The notes beneath the pieces were generated by a model. That model did not search any database. It saw only the letters and a list, made by a program, of their open reading frames with translations, and was not told the DNA's origin. The position numbers and the translations under genes are program-made. 64,000 nt of DNA from Megaustenia siamemsis (Eukaryota; Mollusca; Gastropoda; Stylommatophora; Ariophantidae), in contig JAVIAB010000051.1 of assembly GCA_032433765.1 (NCBI GenBank), positions 81,732,847 through 81,796,846 of the forward strand. Direction: 5' to 3'. This document shows positions 32,562 to 42,893 of this stretch, piece by piece. Positions within the stretch are counted from its first letter, which is position 1. Every line of letters begins with the position of its first letter.

Positions 32562-34256
32562 AACTAAAGTGCAATTGCCATAACGTGCAATTGATCTAAA
32601 GTGCCCCTCAAATACAATTGCGCGTAAAGTGCAATTGTCCCTCAAGTGGAATTGTCCATCATGTGCAATTGCCCCTCGTGTGCAATTGCCCCTCAAGTGC
32701 AATTGCCCCTCAAGTGCAATTGCCCTCAAGTGCAATTGCCCCTCAAGTGCAATTGCCCCTCAAAAGCATTTGCCTCTAAAGTGCAATTGCCCCTCAAGTG
32801 CAAATGCACCTCTAGTACATTTGCCCATAAAATGCGATATCACCTCAGATGCAATTGCCTCTCAAGTGCAATTGCCTCTCAAGTACAATTGGCCCTCAAG
32901 TGCAATTGGCCCTCAAGTGCAATTGGCCCTCAAGTGCAATTGCCCCTCAAGTGCAATTGCCCCACAAGTGCAATTCCCCTCAGGTGCAATTGCCCCTCAA
33001 GTGCAATTGCCCCTCAAAAGCATTTGCCTCTAAAGTGCAATTGCCCCTCAAAAGTAATTACCCCTCAAAGGCAATTGCCTCTAAAGTGCAATTGCCCATC
33101 AAGGGCAAATGCACCTCAAGTACAAATTATCCATAAAATGCGATATCACCTCAGATGCAATTCCCCACAAATGCAATTGCCTCTCAAGTGCAATTGCCTC
33201 TCAAGTGCAATTGGTCCTCACGTGCAATTGCCCCTAAAGTGCAATTGCCCCTAAAGTGCAATTGCCCCTCAAGTGCAAATGCCCCTCAAGTGCAATTGCC
33301 CCTCAAAAGCATTTGCCTCTAAAGTACAAATGCCCCTCAAAAGTAATTACCCCTCAAAGGCAATAGCCTCTAAAGTGCAATTGCCCCTCAAGTGTAAATG
33401 CACCTCAAGTACAATTGCCCATAAATGCGATATCACCTCAGATGCAATTCCCCTCAAATGCAATTGCCTCTCAAGTGCAATTGGCCCTCAAATGCAATTG
33501 GTCCTAAAGGGCAATCGCCCCTCAAGTGCAATCGCCCCTCAAGTGCAATCGCCCCTCAAGTGCAATCGCCCCTCAAGTGCAATCGCCCCTCAAGTGCAAT
33601 CGCCCCTCAAGTGCAATCGCCCCTCAAGTGCAATCGCCCCTCAAGTGCAATCGCCCCTCAAGTGCAATCGCCCCTCCTAGTGCAATCGCCCCTCAAGTGC
33701 AATCGCCCCTCAAGTGCAATCGCCCCTCAAGTGCAATCGCCCCTCAAGTGCAATCGCCCCTCAAGTGCAATTGCCCCTCAAGTGCAATTGCCCCTCACGC
33801 GCAATTGCTCCTCACGTGCAATTGCTCCTCAGATGCAATCGCCCCTCAGATGCAATCGCCCCTCAAATGCAATCGCCCCTCAAATGCAATGACCCCTCAA
33901 ATGCAATAGCCCCTCAAATGCAATTGCCCCTCAATTGCAATTTCACCTCAAGAGCAATTGCCCCTGAAGTGCAATTTTCCCTCAAGTGCAATTGCCCCTA
34001 AAGTGCAATTGCCCCTAAAGTGGAATTGCCCCTAAAAGGGAATTGCCCCTAAAATGCAATTGCCCCTAAAATGCAATTGCCCCTAAAATGCAATTGCCCC
34101 TAAAATGCAATTGCTCTAAAATGCAATTGCCCCTCGAGTGTAATTGCCCCTCAAGTGCAATTGCCCCTCAAGTGCAATTGCCCTCAAGTGCAATTGCCCC
34201 TCAAATGCAATTGCCCCTGAAATGCAATTGCCCCTCAAATACAACTGCCCCTAAAG
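32562..34256 (+). repeat. 17-bp minisatellite, about 100 copies
   Basis: The unit is GCAATTGCCCCTCAAGT, with CG for TG (GCAATCGCCCCTCAAGT) in a homogeneous central block (33515-33765) and AAATGC or AAAGCATTT variants elsewhere. A longer period of about 340 bp is visible around AAAATGCGATATCACCTC (32832, 33138 and 33423). Since 17 is not divisible by 3 and the unit lacks stops, all three plus frames stay open and give a 17-residue periodic peptide. Flanked by (GT)n runs. Confidence 0.98.
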
Positions 34257-34289
34257 TGTTGTGTTTGTGCCCTCGTAAGTGTTTTGTGT

Positions 34290-34308
34290 ATTCTTATGAG
34301 TTAGTGCA

Positions 34309-34344
<36 letters not shown>

Positions 34345-35470
34345 GTGTCTTAGTATGCGTGTTTGTGTCATGTGTTTTGCGCTCTCGTGTGGGCGTGTTT
34401 GTTCCTCGTGTGTTTGTCGTGTGAATGTGACCGTGTGCGCGTACCCGTGAATATGCTCCTGTCTGTGTGTATGATCCCATTAGTATGCGCATGTGTGTGT
34501 GTGTGATCCCATGAGTGTGCTCATTTGGTTATTTGGTTATGGAAGGCCCCGGTATCACTGCAAACAAATTAAAATCCATAATTGCTCAACCGCCCGTGCA
34601 AGCGTAATCATCCGAATTAATATCTTACTTCCAAACAAAGCAAGGTAACTTTAATCCCCATCGTAGCAGTCTCAGCACACGCCAAAAGACATAAGGCGAA
34701 ACCGCGCAGAAAGTGAACACAGCCAACTGTTCCCTGTCATACGATATCATCATTCATTGTAAACAATTGGAATATCGAAACATGATCAAAACGGATGAGG
34801 CACACAGCTCACGGTGTGCGCAGAGCACTTAACTCAGTAGCTCCTGCATGAAGCCAAGCTTGGAATATGAAGAAACTAGTCCTCTTGAAAATGGTGATCG
34901 TCATTTTTTTCTTATGTATAGCGCTTGATGATGTTAGGCCATCGTTGTTGACTCCAATTCCGAACATATAGACACACAGTTAGTCATCAGATTATCCCCG
35001 TCGCACATCAATCAACATATCGTAAGATTATCGTACGGCCGGTCTAGGGATGTACGATGAACCATTACGATGACGTAGCACACAACAATGTCGTACACAC
35101 AACAATTTCGTTCCCTTTAGATTCCTGATTACTCTAGTGAAAGCAGCCTACGACGAACAAAACACGTTACAAATTCCCTAAAGAGATAAAACTGCGGCTG
35201 ACGAAGCATTTCACATTAATGAGTAACATGGAAATAACTTGCGTCAAGGAATTCCAACAACGGCCATGAACAGCGCTAATATCTCATGTGTGTGCTCATG
35301 TGTGTGTATGATCCCATGAGTGTGCTCATGTGTGTGTGTGTGTGATCCCATGAGTGTGCTCATGTGTTTGTGTGTGTGTATGATCCCATGTGTGTACTCA
35401 TGTCTGTGCCTATGATCCCATGAGTGTGCTCATGTCTGTGCCTATGATCCCATGAGTGTGCTCATGTCTG
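34290..35470 (+). repeat. (GT)n and GT-rich ~26-30-bp minisatellite, interrupted
   Basis: (GT)n at 34311-34340. Then units containing GATCCCATGAGTGTGCTCAT flank and surround the group I element: 34465-34521 on the left and 35281-35470 on the right. Confidence 0.93.
34522..35280 (-). mobile_element. Group I non-coding repeat inserted in a GT-rich minisatellite
   Basis: Reverse-complement homologue of 20402-21205. Its 3' tail (ATAACCAAATAACCAAAT on the minus strand) is at 34522-34540. The flanking sequences are the same minisatellite unit (GTGTGCTCAT), so it was inserted into the array. No long open frame; stops are frequent on both strands. Confidence 0.85.
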
Positions 35471-35889
35471 TGTGTATTTATTCCATGAGTGCGCCCCTGG
35501 GTGTGCCCAGTGTGTGCGCCGACGTGCGTGTGCGCGACCGTGTGCGTGTGTGAGCGCCCATTGTACGTGTGTGCGCCCTTCTGTGTGTGAGCCTTTGTGA
35601 GTTTGTGTACGCCCTTGTGTGTATGTGCCCTTGTATGTGTGAGTGAGTGTGTGTGTGTGTGCGCGCGGACATCCGCCCGTCCATGTGTGGACCCGCCCGC
35701 ATCCGTGAACGCGCAATGAAGTCCGTGTTTATGCCCTAGTGTTCGTTTTTGACTATGCGTGTCTGGTCGTGCATCTGATCGTGTTTTGTGTGTGTATGAG
35801 TGCCTCTAGGTGTATGAGTGCCTCTAGGTGTATGTGTGCCTCTAGGTGTATGTGTGCCTCTAGGTGTATGTGTGTCTCTAGGTGTCCTC
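35471..35889 (+). repeat. GT/GC-rich degenerate repeats and an 18-bp minisatellite
   Basis: 35500-35690 is a GTGTGCGCCC-type degenerate GT repeat. At 35796-35885 an 18-bp unit GTGCCTCTAGGTGTATGT is repeated five times. Confidence 0.9.
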
Positions 35890-36784
35890 TTATGCGCCCG
35901 TCTACCATCTTATGGGTGTCTAAGTAATTAAACTTCCACAAAATTTCACACTACGTGAACGTATTCACATTGAAAATAACAAAAGAACAGTGAAACAAAC
36001 TAATAATGAAACACAAAGGATAATACACCCCAATAACTATTAGATGAGCTGTCAATGTGAAAACAAACCCGTAAATCATAAAAAAGATATATGCAGAAAC
36101 AAGTTTTATTTTTAATAAATTAATACAATAAATCAACTGACCGAAAAAAAAAATATGAACCAAATTATGAATAAAACTAGGCCAAATTAAGAATTTGTAA
36201 AACAGTTTCACATCTTTTTTTAAATTTTCACTGTATAATATGTTACCCCATTTTCTTAATTATGTGCTTTGGGTCAAGGTCTCCTTTTCAGCCACATCAA
36301 AAAAAAGGTTATGCACGGAGTTCTATAACGCGCTTTCGTCCAATTATCAAACGTCGGCTGCACGTAGATAGCGCAATTATGTGAGCTTGAAATCTACGTT
36401 CTACAAACGTCATTTTTATGCAAGAAAAAATATCTAAGAGCAGGATTAAGAAAATTGATTTTGTCTTGCTAGGATTATCATCACTGCACTCAAGACCGAT
36501 CCATGGATGCAATGAGATTCCCCTGGAAATATCGAGACAACGGAGGGGAACACTGACACACGGCCTGGAATCCATCCGTGTGGTCAAGATTTGGCTGAAA
36601 AGTTTACTCCAGCAGCGGCCATTTTATTACCTATTTTCGATACCAACAGGCGTTTCCTTGACGTGCTCGAGTGCACATGAGACCTCCTAATTTTCCTGTT
36701 ATCCGAGACAGCTAGACATTGGATTTCACTTCCCTGGTGACCAAGAGAGGGTGACGTCACGAAAAAAACCACGGATTCTTTTAA
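35890..36784. other. No recognised feature
   Basis: A-T rich to about 36250, then more balanced sequence to 36770. Open frames on both strands at 36309-36690 are not recognised. A TGACGTCA palindrome lies at about 36752. Confidence 0.45.
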
Positions 36785-36878
36785 CATATTTTTTTTTACA
36801 ATTCCCACCGCCTGTGTTGGGGTTTGAACTCGATCACCGCCAGTCCAGAGGTCGACATCTTGCCTCTGGATCATCCAG
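36785..36878 (-). mobile_element. tRNA-like SINE head, third family, copy 1
   Basis: The minus strand has GATGATCCAGAGGCAAGATG, a hairpin-like CGACCTCTGG, then a B box GAGTTCAAACCCC, GGCGGTGGGAATTGT and an A-rich tail. The same end (GGCGATGGGAATTGT) occurs at 47335-47445. Confidence 0.5.
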
Positions 36879-37122
36879 CTCACATTGAAGAAAAGTATAA
36901 ACCACAACACTTCAAATAACATTTAATAAACTTTAGATGAAAAGTTCTCAATCTGGCCGTGGCTGGATACATTTGGGCCGTACCTGTCTCCAAAATAAAT
37001 GGAAGGAAAAGTAGCTAGCAGTTTTTTTTTTTAATAGAAAAAAGTAGATACAAAAATATTGCACATTTGTCAGACATGCATAATAGACTGAACTAATGCA
37101 AGCCGCAGAATTGTAGATTGAA

Positions 37123-37430
37123 TCATGTGGATGTCTGTAGCGGAACCACGTGGATGTCTGTAGATGGAACCACGTGGATATCTGTAGATGGAATCATGTG
37201 GATGTCTGTAGATGGAACCATGTGGATGTCTGTAGATGGAACCATGTGGATGTCTGTAGATGGAACCATGTGGATGTCTGTAGATGGAACCATGTGGATG
37301 TCTGTAGATGGAACCATGTGGATGTCTGTAGATGGAACCATGTGGATGTCTGTAGATGGAACCATGTGGATGTCTGTAGATGGAACCATGTGGATGTCTG
37401 TAGATGGAATTATGTGGATGTCTACAGTCC
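37123..37430 (+). repeat. 24-bp minisatellite, about 13 copies
   Basis: The unit is GTGGATGTCTGTAGATGGAA plus CCAT. Because 24 is divisible by 3, each plus frame encodes an 8-residue periodic peptide (MWMSVDGT in one), but composition and variants (TAG within one flank) suggest no selection for coding. It lies just left of the hAT relic. Confidence 0.96.
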
Positions 37431-38452
37431 AGCTGCTAAAACTGTTTCAGTGCATTAACTGGAGGGGTGGGGGTGGGCAGCTGATGCTGCAAGCAGGTAA
37501 TTGTGCCACAGTCTACACAAAGATGGGGAGAACGGAGTAAACTCTGGAACAGCAACCGATCACGTGACAAAAAACATTTCCATCTTGAACGAGCACGAAT
37601 CTATCTGCAAAAGAATGCCTGAGATGTCCGAGGACATTGTCAGGCGGCAGCTAAACTGAAACAATCTACTAAGTTTGCTATCATTGATACTAAGTTTGCT
37701 ATTCATTGAGTCAACTGACATCGCCGACGAGTCACATGTTTTTGCTTTTGTAGCAAAAGCGCTGTTGTAATTCGCAGAGGCAAGTGTCACCTGAGATTGT
37801 CGGCAGCCATTGCGTCATCCATCGTGAGGCACTGGTTTCAAATTAGTTGAATTAAATTCTGGGATCTGTATTGGAACATTGTTCGGATCGTCAACTCTAT
37901 TTGTACTAGACCATGAAGAGCTGACAATTTGCTCAACTATGTTTTCAATTCGACGCAGAATATAACCATCTCCTATTGTACTCGGCTGTGTATCACCTCG
38001 TCCAGAGGAAAAGTTCTTGCAAAGGGTCTTGAGCTTCGTTTAGAATTGTTGCTATTTTTGACGGAGCACAAATCTCGACCTGACAGATAAAGTCGCTGAT
38101 ACTGGAGTGTCTTGCCATGCTGGCATATCCTCTGACATTATTGGACTTTTGAACATATCACTACAGGGTAAAGATACAAATATACTCAAAACATACGACA
38201 AAGTTAGCCATCAAGCTATAAAAAAATGGTAAAGCCACAGGACTAGATGAAATTCCTTCGGAAGCCATCACAGCAGATGTTTACACCTATACCAAGATGT
38301 TCTCCCGTGCGCTGCCGGGGCCCGAAAGAGGAGTAAAGAATAGCGGCGCTGTACCCTACCAGGCATGTTCGTAAGAGGCGAGAAAGGAGGGTTAGGCATG
38401 GGACTGGCTATCCCATACTGTAAAAAAAGTAAGCCGAAAAAACTTCACAAAC

Positions 38453-38749
38453 ATGAACAAGTCAAAGAAAGATAAAGTTAATCAGTCAACCAGGAAAGAG
38501 AAGGGCTCTCTGTCTAAGAGACGTATGACGCAATCCGGAGAAAGCCATAAGGAGTCCGGATTGCCGACTCACCCTTTGTCTACCAGGAAATCATCCAGAA
38601 TTGGCACCTGGAATGTTCGTACCCTTAACGAACAGGGAAAAGCGGCACAAGTGGCAGCAGAAATGACCAACTATAAGATAGATATTCTGGGAATGTGTGA
38701 AACAAGATGGCTGGGAGCGGAGAGAATAAAATTGAATACAGGGAGATGA
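38453..38749 (+). pseudogene. N-terminal endonuclease part of the group D LINE, frameshifted
   Basis: A lysine-rich leader is followed by RIGTWNVRTLNEQGKAAQVA and IDILGMCETRWLGAERIKL, the start of an AP-type endonuclease domain (N and E of the TWNV and CETRW motifs contribute to the active site). The frame then stops at 38749. The continuing protein can be followed in other frames: EMILSSGHQEPGAQ from 38744, EWEAVGPRLVRATFRTTKN near 38840-38890, and QCYAPTNDKDDSVKDDF near 38920-38965. It rejoins the main frame at about 38980. At least three small indels are needed, so no single endonuclease-RT polypeptide can be made unless these are assembly errors. Confidence 0.85.
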
Positions 38750-38986
38750 TTTTATCATCAGGACACCAGGAACCAGGAGCACAACATAGCGAAGAGGTAG
38801 CTATAATGCTATCAAAAATGCACAGAAGACACTAATAGAATGGGAGGCAGTGGGACCAAGACTGGTGAGAGCAACATTTAGAACAACCAAAAACAAAATA
38901 AAATTACACATTATACAATGCTATGCACCAACCAACGATAAAGATGACTCAGTTAAAGATGATTTTATAAACAGCTACAATGGCAG

Positions 38987-41509
38987 ATGGATGCAAGACG
39001 AGCCAAGGATATTATAATCTTGATGGGAGACCTAAATGCTAAGGTAGGATCAGACAACAGAGGCTTCGAAGAGATTATGGGAAAACATGGACTTGGAGAT
39101 ATAAACGAGAATGGAGAGATATTTGTGAATTTCTGCGCCCTTAATCAAATGAGCCTAGGAGGAACAATATTCCAACATAAAAGAATACACAAAGCTACAT
39201 GGGTGTCACCAGATCATAGAACGGAAAATCAAATTGATCACATATGTATTAATAATAAGTTTAAGTCATCCTTACAGGATGTAAAAGTATATAGAGGGGC
39301 AGATATAGCTTCTGACCATCATCTTCTGTTAGCCAAACTTAAAATTAAATTAAAAAGGTATAATACAACAAATAAGGGTAGAAAGTTTTTCAATGTAGGG
39401 TTTCTTAAAGAACAAGGAATTAAAGATAAATTCGTAGTCACAATATCAAACAAATACCAAGTCCTCCAACAACTAGAAAATACAATAAATATAGAAGATC
39501 ATTGGAAACAGGTAAAAAATATATGGAAAGAGACATGCGAAGAAACACTGGGGAAAAGAGAACGCCAGAATAAGGCATGGATGACAGCAGAGACCCTGGA
39601 TAAAATTAAAGAAAGAAAAAACAAGAAAGCAGACATAAATAAAAGCAAAACAAGAAGTAATAAAGCCAAGACACAGGAAGCTTACACAGAGGTGAACAAA
39701 GAAGTGAGAAGATGCATTAAAAGGGATAAGAGGAAATATATAGATGAACTAGCTAAAGAGGCAGAAGAAGCAGCAAATAAAGGGAATATGAAAGAACTGT
39801 ACAACAGCACAAAGAAATTAGGTGGAAAATACAGACAGATCAACGCCTTTATCAAAGACAAGAAAGGAAATCTGCTTAGTAATATAAGGGAACAAATGGA
39901 GAGATGGAAAGAACACTTTGAAGAACTTTTGAACAGACCCGGCTCAAATAATCCTCCAGATATACTACCAGCAGAGGAAGAGTTACACGTTAACTGCGGA
40001 AAACCAAGCAAAGAAGAAATAATGAAAGCCATCAAACTATTAAAAGATGGTAAAGCCACAGGACCAGATGAAATTCCTTCGGAAGCCATCAAAGCAGATT
40101 TTAACACCTCTACCAAGATGTTACAGGATCTATTGGATAAAATTTGGGAGAGGGAAGAAATACCTAAAGACTGGAGAGAAGGTTATATGATCAAACTACC
40201 AAAGAAAGGAAGTTTACAGGAGTGCACAAATTATAGGGGAATTATGCTACTATCAGTGCCAGGAAAAATATTAGGCAGAATCATTCTGGAGAGACTAAAA
40301 GAGGCTATAGAGAAACACTTGAGAAATGAACAAGCAGGTTTTAGGAAGAACAGATCATGTGCTGATCAAATAACTACCCTACGTATAATAGTTGAACAAA
40401 GTTTAGAACTAAAATCCCCACTATATATTGGATTCATAGATTACGAAAAGGCATTTGATAGTTTAGACAGAAGAATGCTTTGGAAGTTGCTGAGTCATTA
40501 CGGAATCCCCATAAAGTTTATTAACCTGATAAAAACAATGTATGAAGGAACAAAATGTAGTGTGGTGCATGAAGGACAGCTTACTGAAGCATTTGAAATA
40601 AGAACAGGAGTAAGGCAAGGATGCCTCCTGTCTCCATTTCTCTTTCTACTGGCCATAGATTGGATTATGAAAATAACTCAAAACAACAGAAATGGGATCC
40701 AGTGGTCACTGACCAAACAACTTGATGATTTAGACTTTGCTGATGACATAGCTCTCCTATCACACAGCCATCAACAGATGCAGGATAAAATGAGTATATT
40801 AGATGAGAGATCACAACAGCTAGGACTAAAGATTAATAGAGATAAGACCAACATTATGAGAATTAATGCAGTTGGCAATAACCATATAAAACTAGGAGAA
40901 ATACCTCTACTAGATGTACAATCTTACATATATCTGGGCAGTAATATAGATAAAGAGGGAGGAACAGAAAATGATACCAAAATAAGGATATCAAAAGCAA
41001 GAGGAGCTTTCATTGCACTGGGAAACATATGGAAATCCAAAGAAATTAGGCTAAATACAAAAATAAAAATTTTCAACTCAAATGTTAAGTCGGTCCTATT
41101 ATATGGCTGCGAAACATGGAGAATGACAAAATTGACAATCACGAAAGTACAGACTTTCATTAATGGATGCTTGCGCAGAATAAAGGGATGGGAATGGCAG
41201 GACAAAGTCACTAACGTGGAATTATGGAAATGTACCGGTCAAATACCAGTGGATAAAGAGATACAGCGAAGACGATGGCGATGGATAGGACACACACTAC
41301 GGAAGCCAACTGAGAGTATTACACAACAAGCCCTTTTTTGGAATCCCCAGGGGAAAAGACAAAGAGGAAGACCAAGGAATTCTTGGAGAAGACAGATAGA
41401 AGCAGAGATGAAGATGATGGGGAAGACATGGAATGATCTTAAAAGAATGGCAAAAAACAGAACGACTTGGAAAGTGTTTGTTGAAGACCTATGCTCCACC
41501 GGGAGCTAA
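38987..41509 (+). CDS. Open 840-codon endonuclease C-part plus reverse transcriptase of the group D LINE
   Basis: The endonuclease remainder has GDLNAKVG (14-21), QIDHI (82-86) and ASDHHLL (108-114). A basic, probably coiled linker covers 190-310. The RT domain runs about 340-640: GKATGPDEIPSEAI (355-368), NEQAGFRKNRSCADQ (447-461), GFIDYEKAFDSLD with D485, GVRQGCLLSPFL (541-552), the catalytic box FADD (584-587), and NRDKTNIMRIN. The tail has LLYGCETW, RRWRWIGHTLRK, GKRQRGRPRNSWRR and TTWKVFVEDLC. All RT catalytic aspartates are present. In life it would nick the target and reverse-transcribe the element's RNA. The true start lies upstream (38453); ATG 38987 is only the first Met after the last frameshift. 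Confidence 0.95.
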   Translation: MDARRAKDIIILMGDLNAKVGSDNRGFEEIMGKHGLGDINENGEIFVNFCALNQMSLGGTIFQHKRIHKATWVSPDHRTENQIDHICINNKFKSSLQDVKVYRGADIASDHHLLLAKLKIKLKRYNTTNKGRKFFNVGFLKEQGIKDKFVVTISNKYQVLQQLENTINIEDHWKQVKNIWKETCEETLGKRERQNKAWMTAETLDKIKERKNKKADINKSKTRSNKAKTQEAYTEVNKEVRRCIKRDKRKYIDELAKEAEEAANKGNMKELYNSTKKLGGKYRQINAFIKDKKGNLLSNIREQMERWKEHFEELLNRPGSNNPPDILPAEEELHVNCGKPSKEEIMKAIKLLKDGKATGPDEIPSEAIKADFNTSTKMLQDLLDKIWEREEIPKDWREGYMIKLPKKGSLQECTNYRGIMLLSVPGKILGRIILERLKEAIEKHLRNEQAGFRKNRSCADQITTLRIIVEQSLELKSPLYIGFIDYEKAFDSLDRRMLWKLLSHYGIPIKFINLIKTMYEGTKCSVVHEGQLTEAFEIRTGVRQGCLLSPFLFLLAIDWIMKITQNNRNGIQWSLTKQLDDLDFADDIALLSHSHQQMQDKMSILDERSQQLGLKINRDKTNIMRINAVGNNHIKLGEIPLLDVQSYIYLGSNIDKEGGTENDTKIRISKARGAFIALGNIWKSKEIRLNTKIKIFNSNVKSVLLYGCETWRMTKLTITKVQTFINGCLRRIKGWEWQDKVTNVELWKCTGQIPVDKEIQRRRWRWIGHTLRKPTESITQQALFWNPQGKRQRGRPRNSWRRQIEAEMKMMGKTWNDLKRMAKNRTTWKVFVEDLCSTGS

Positions 41510-42893
41510 AAGGTAAAAGAAGAAGGAGATACCAAGATGTTACATGATCTATTAGATAAAATTTTGGAGAGGGAAGAAATACCTAAAGACTGGAAAGACG
41601 GTTATATGATCAATCTACCAAAGAAAGGAAGTTTACAGGAGTGCTCAAATTATAGGGGAATTATGCTACTATCAGTGCCAGGAAAATTATTAAGCAGAAT
41701 CATTCCGGAGAGACTAAAAGAGGCCACAGAGAAACATTTGAGAGATGAACAAGCAGGTTTTAGGAAGAACAGATCATGTGCTGATCAAATAACTATTCTA
41801 CATATAATAGTTGAACAAAGTTTAGAACTACAGTCCCCACTTTATATTGGATTCATAGATTACAAAAAGGCATTTGATAGTTTAGACAGAAGAATGCTTT
41901 GGAAGTTTCTGAGTCATTATGGAATCCCCATAAAGTTTATTAAACTGATTAAAAAATGTATGAAGGAACGAAATGTAGTGTGGTGCATGAAGGACAGCTT
42001 ACAGAAGCATTTGAAATAAGAACAGGAGTAAGGCAAGGATGCCTTCTGTCTCCATTTCTCTTTCTACTGGCCATAGATTGGATTATGAAAATAACTCAAA
42101 ACAACAGAAATGGGATCCAGTGGTCACTGACCAAGCAACTTGATGATTTAGACTTTGCTGATGACATAGCTCTCCTATCACACAGCCATCAACAGATGCA
42201 GGATAAAATGAACATACTTGATGAGAGATCACAACAGCTAGGGCTGCAAATTAATAGAGATAAGACAAACATTATGAGAATTAATACAGTTGGCAATAAC
42301 CAAATAAAACTAGGAGAATTACCTCTATTAGATGCACAATCTTACATATATCTGGGTAGTAATATAGATAAAGAGGGAGGAACAGAAAATGATACAAAAA
42401 TAAGGATATCAAAAGCAAGAGGAGCTTTTGTTGCACTGGAAAACATATGGAAGTCCAAAGAAATTAGGTTAAATACAAAACTAAAATTTTTCAACTCCAA
42501 TGTTAAGTCGGTCATATTATATGGATGTGAAACATGGAGAACAACAAAATTGACAATTATGAAGATACAGACTTTCATTAATGGATGCTTACGCAGAAAG
42601 AAAAGATGCAAATGGCAGGACAAAATCACTAATATATAATTATGGAAATGTACCAGTCAAACACCAGTGGATAAAGAGATACAGCGAAGATGATGGCGCT
42701 GGATTCGACACACACTGCGGAAGCCAACTGAGAGTAGTACACAACAGGCCCTTTTTTGGAATCTCCAGGGGAAAAGACAAAGGGGAAGACCAAGGAATTC
42801 TTGGAGAAGACAGATATAAGCAGAGATGGAGATGATGATGGGGAAGACATGGAATGATCTTAAAAGAATGGCATGAAACAGAATGACTTGGAA

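Larger units (their letters stand above)
38302..41528 (+). mobile_element. Near-full-length 3.2-kb group D LINE (RTE/CFDP2-like)
   Basis: A 3227-bp element flanked by perfect 13-bp duplications ATACCAAGATGTT (38289-38301 and 41529-41541) inside an older copy of the same family. It has a short 5' region (38302-38452) with the motif GCATGTTCGTAAGAGGCGAG, an endonuclease/RT reading region (38453-41509), and a very short 3' end, AGGTAAAAGAAGAAGGAG, with no poly(A). Only frameshifts in the endonuclease N-terminus spoil the frame. Length and the 5' motif suggest it is complete or nearly so. Confidence 0.95.

Noticed and set aside
32629..34450. Several long Cys/Pro/Gln-rich frames
   Set aside because: A 17-bp stop-free unit keeps all frames open; no evidence of one being a gene.
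37118..37540. 140-codon frame with 8-residue repeats
   Set aside because: It follows a 24-bp minisatellite whose other frames are open as well; there is no independent coding signal.
39682..40116. 144-codon minus-strand frame, plus others antisense to LINEs
   Set aside because: Shadows of the 840-codon LINE reading frame on the plus strand.
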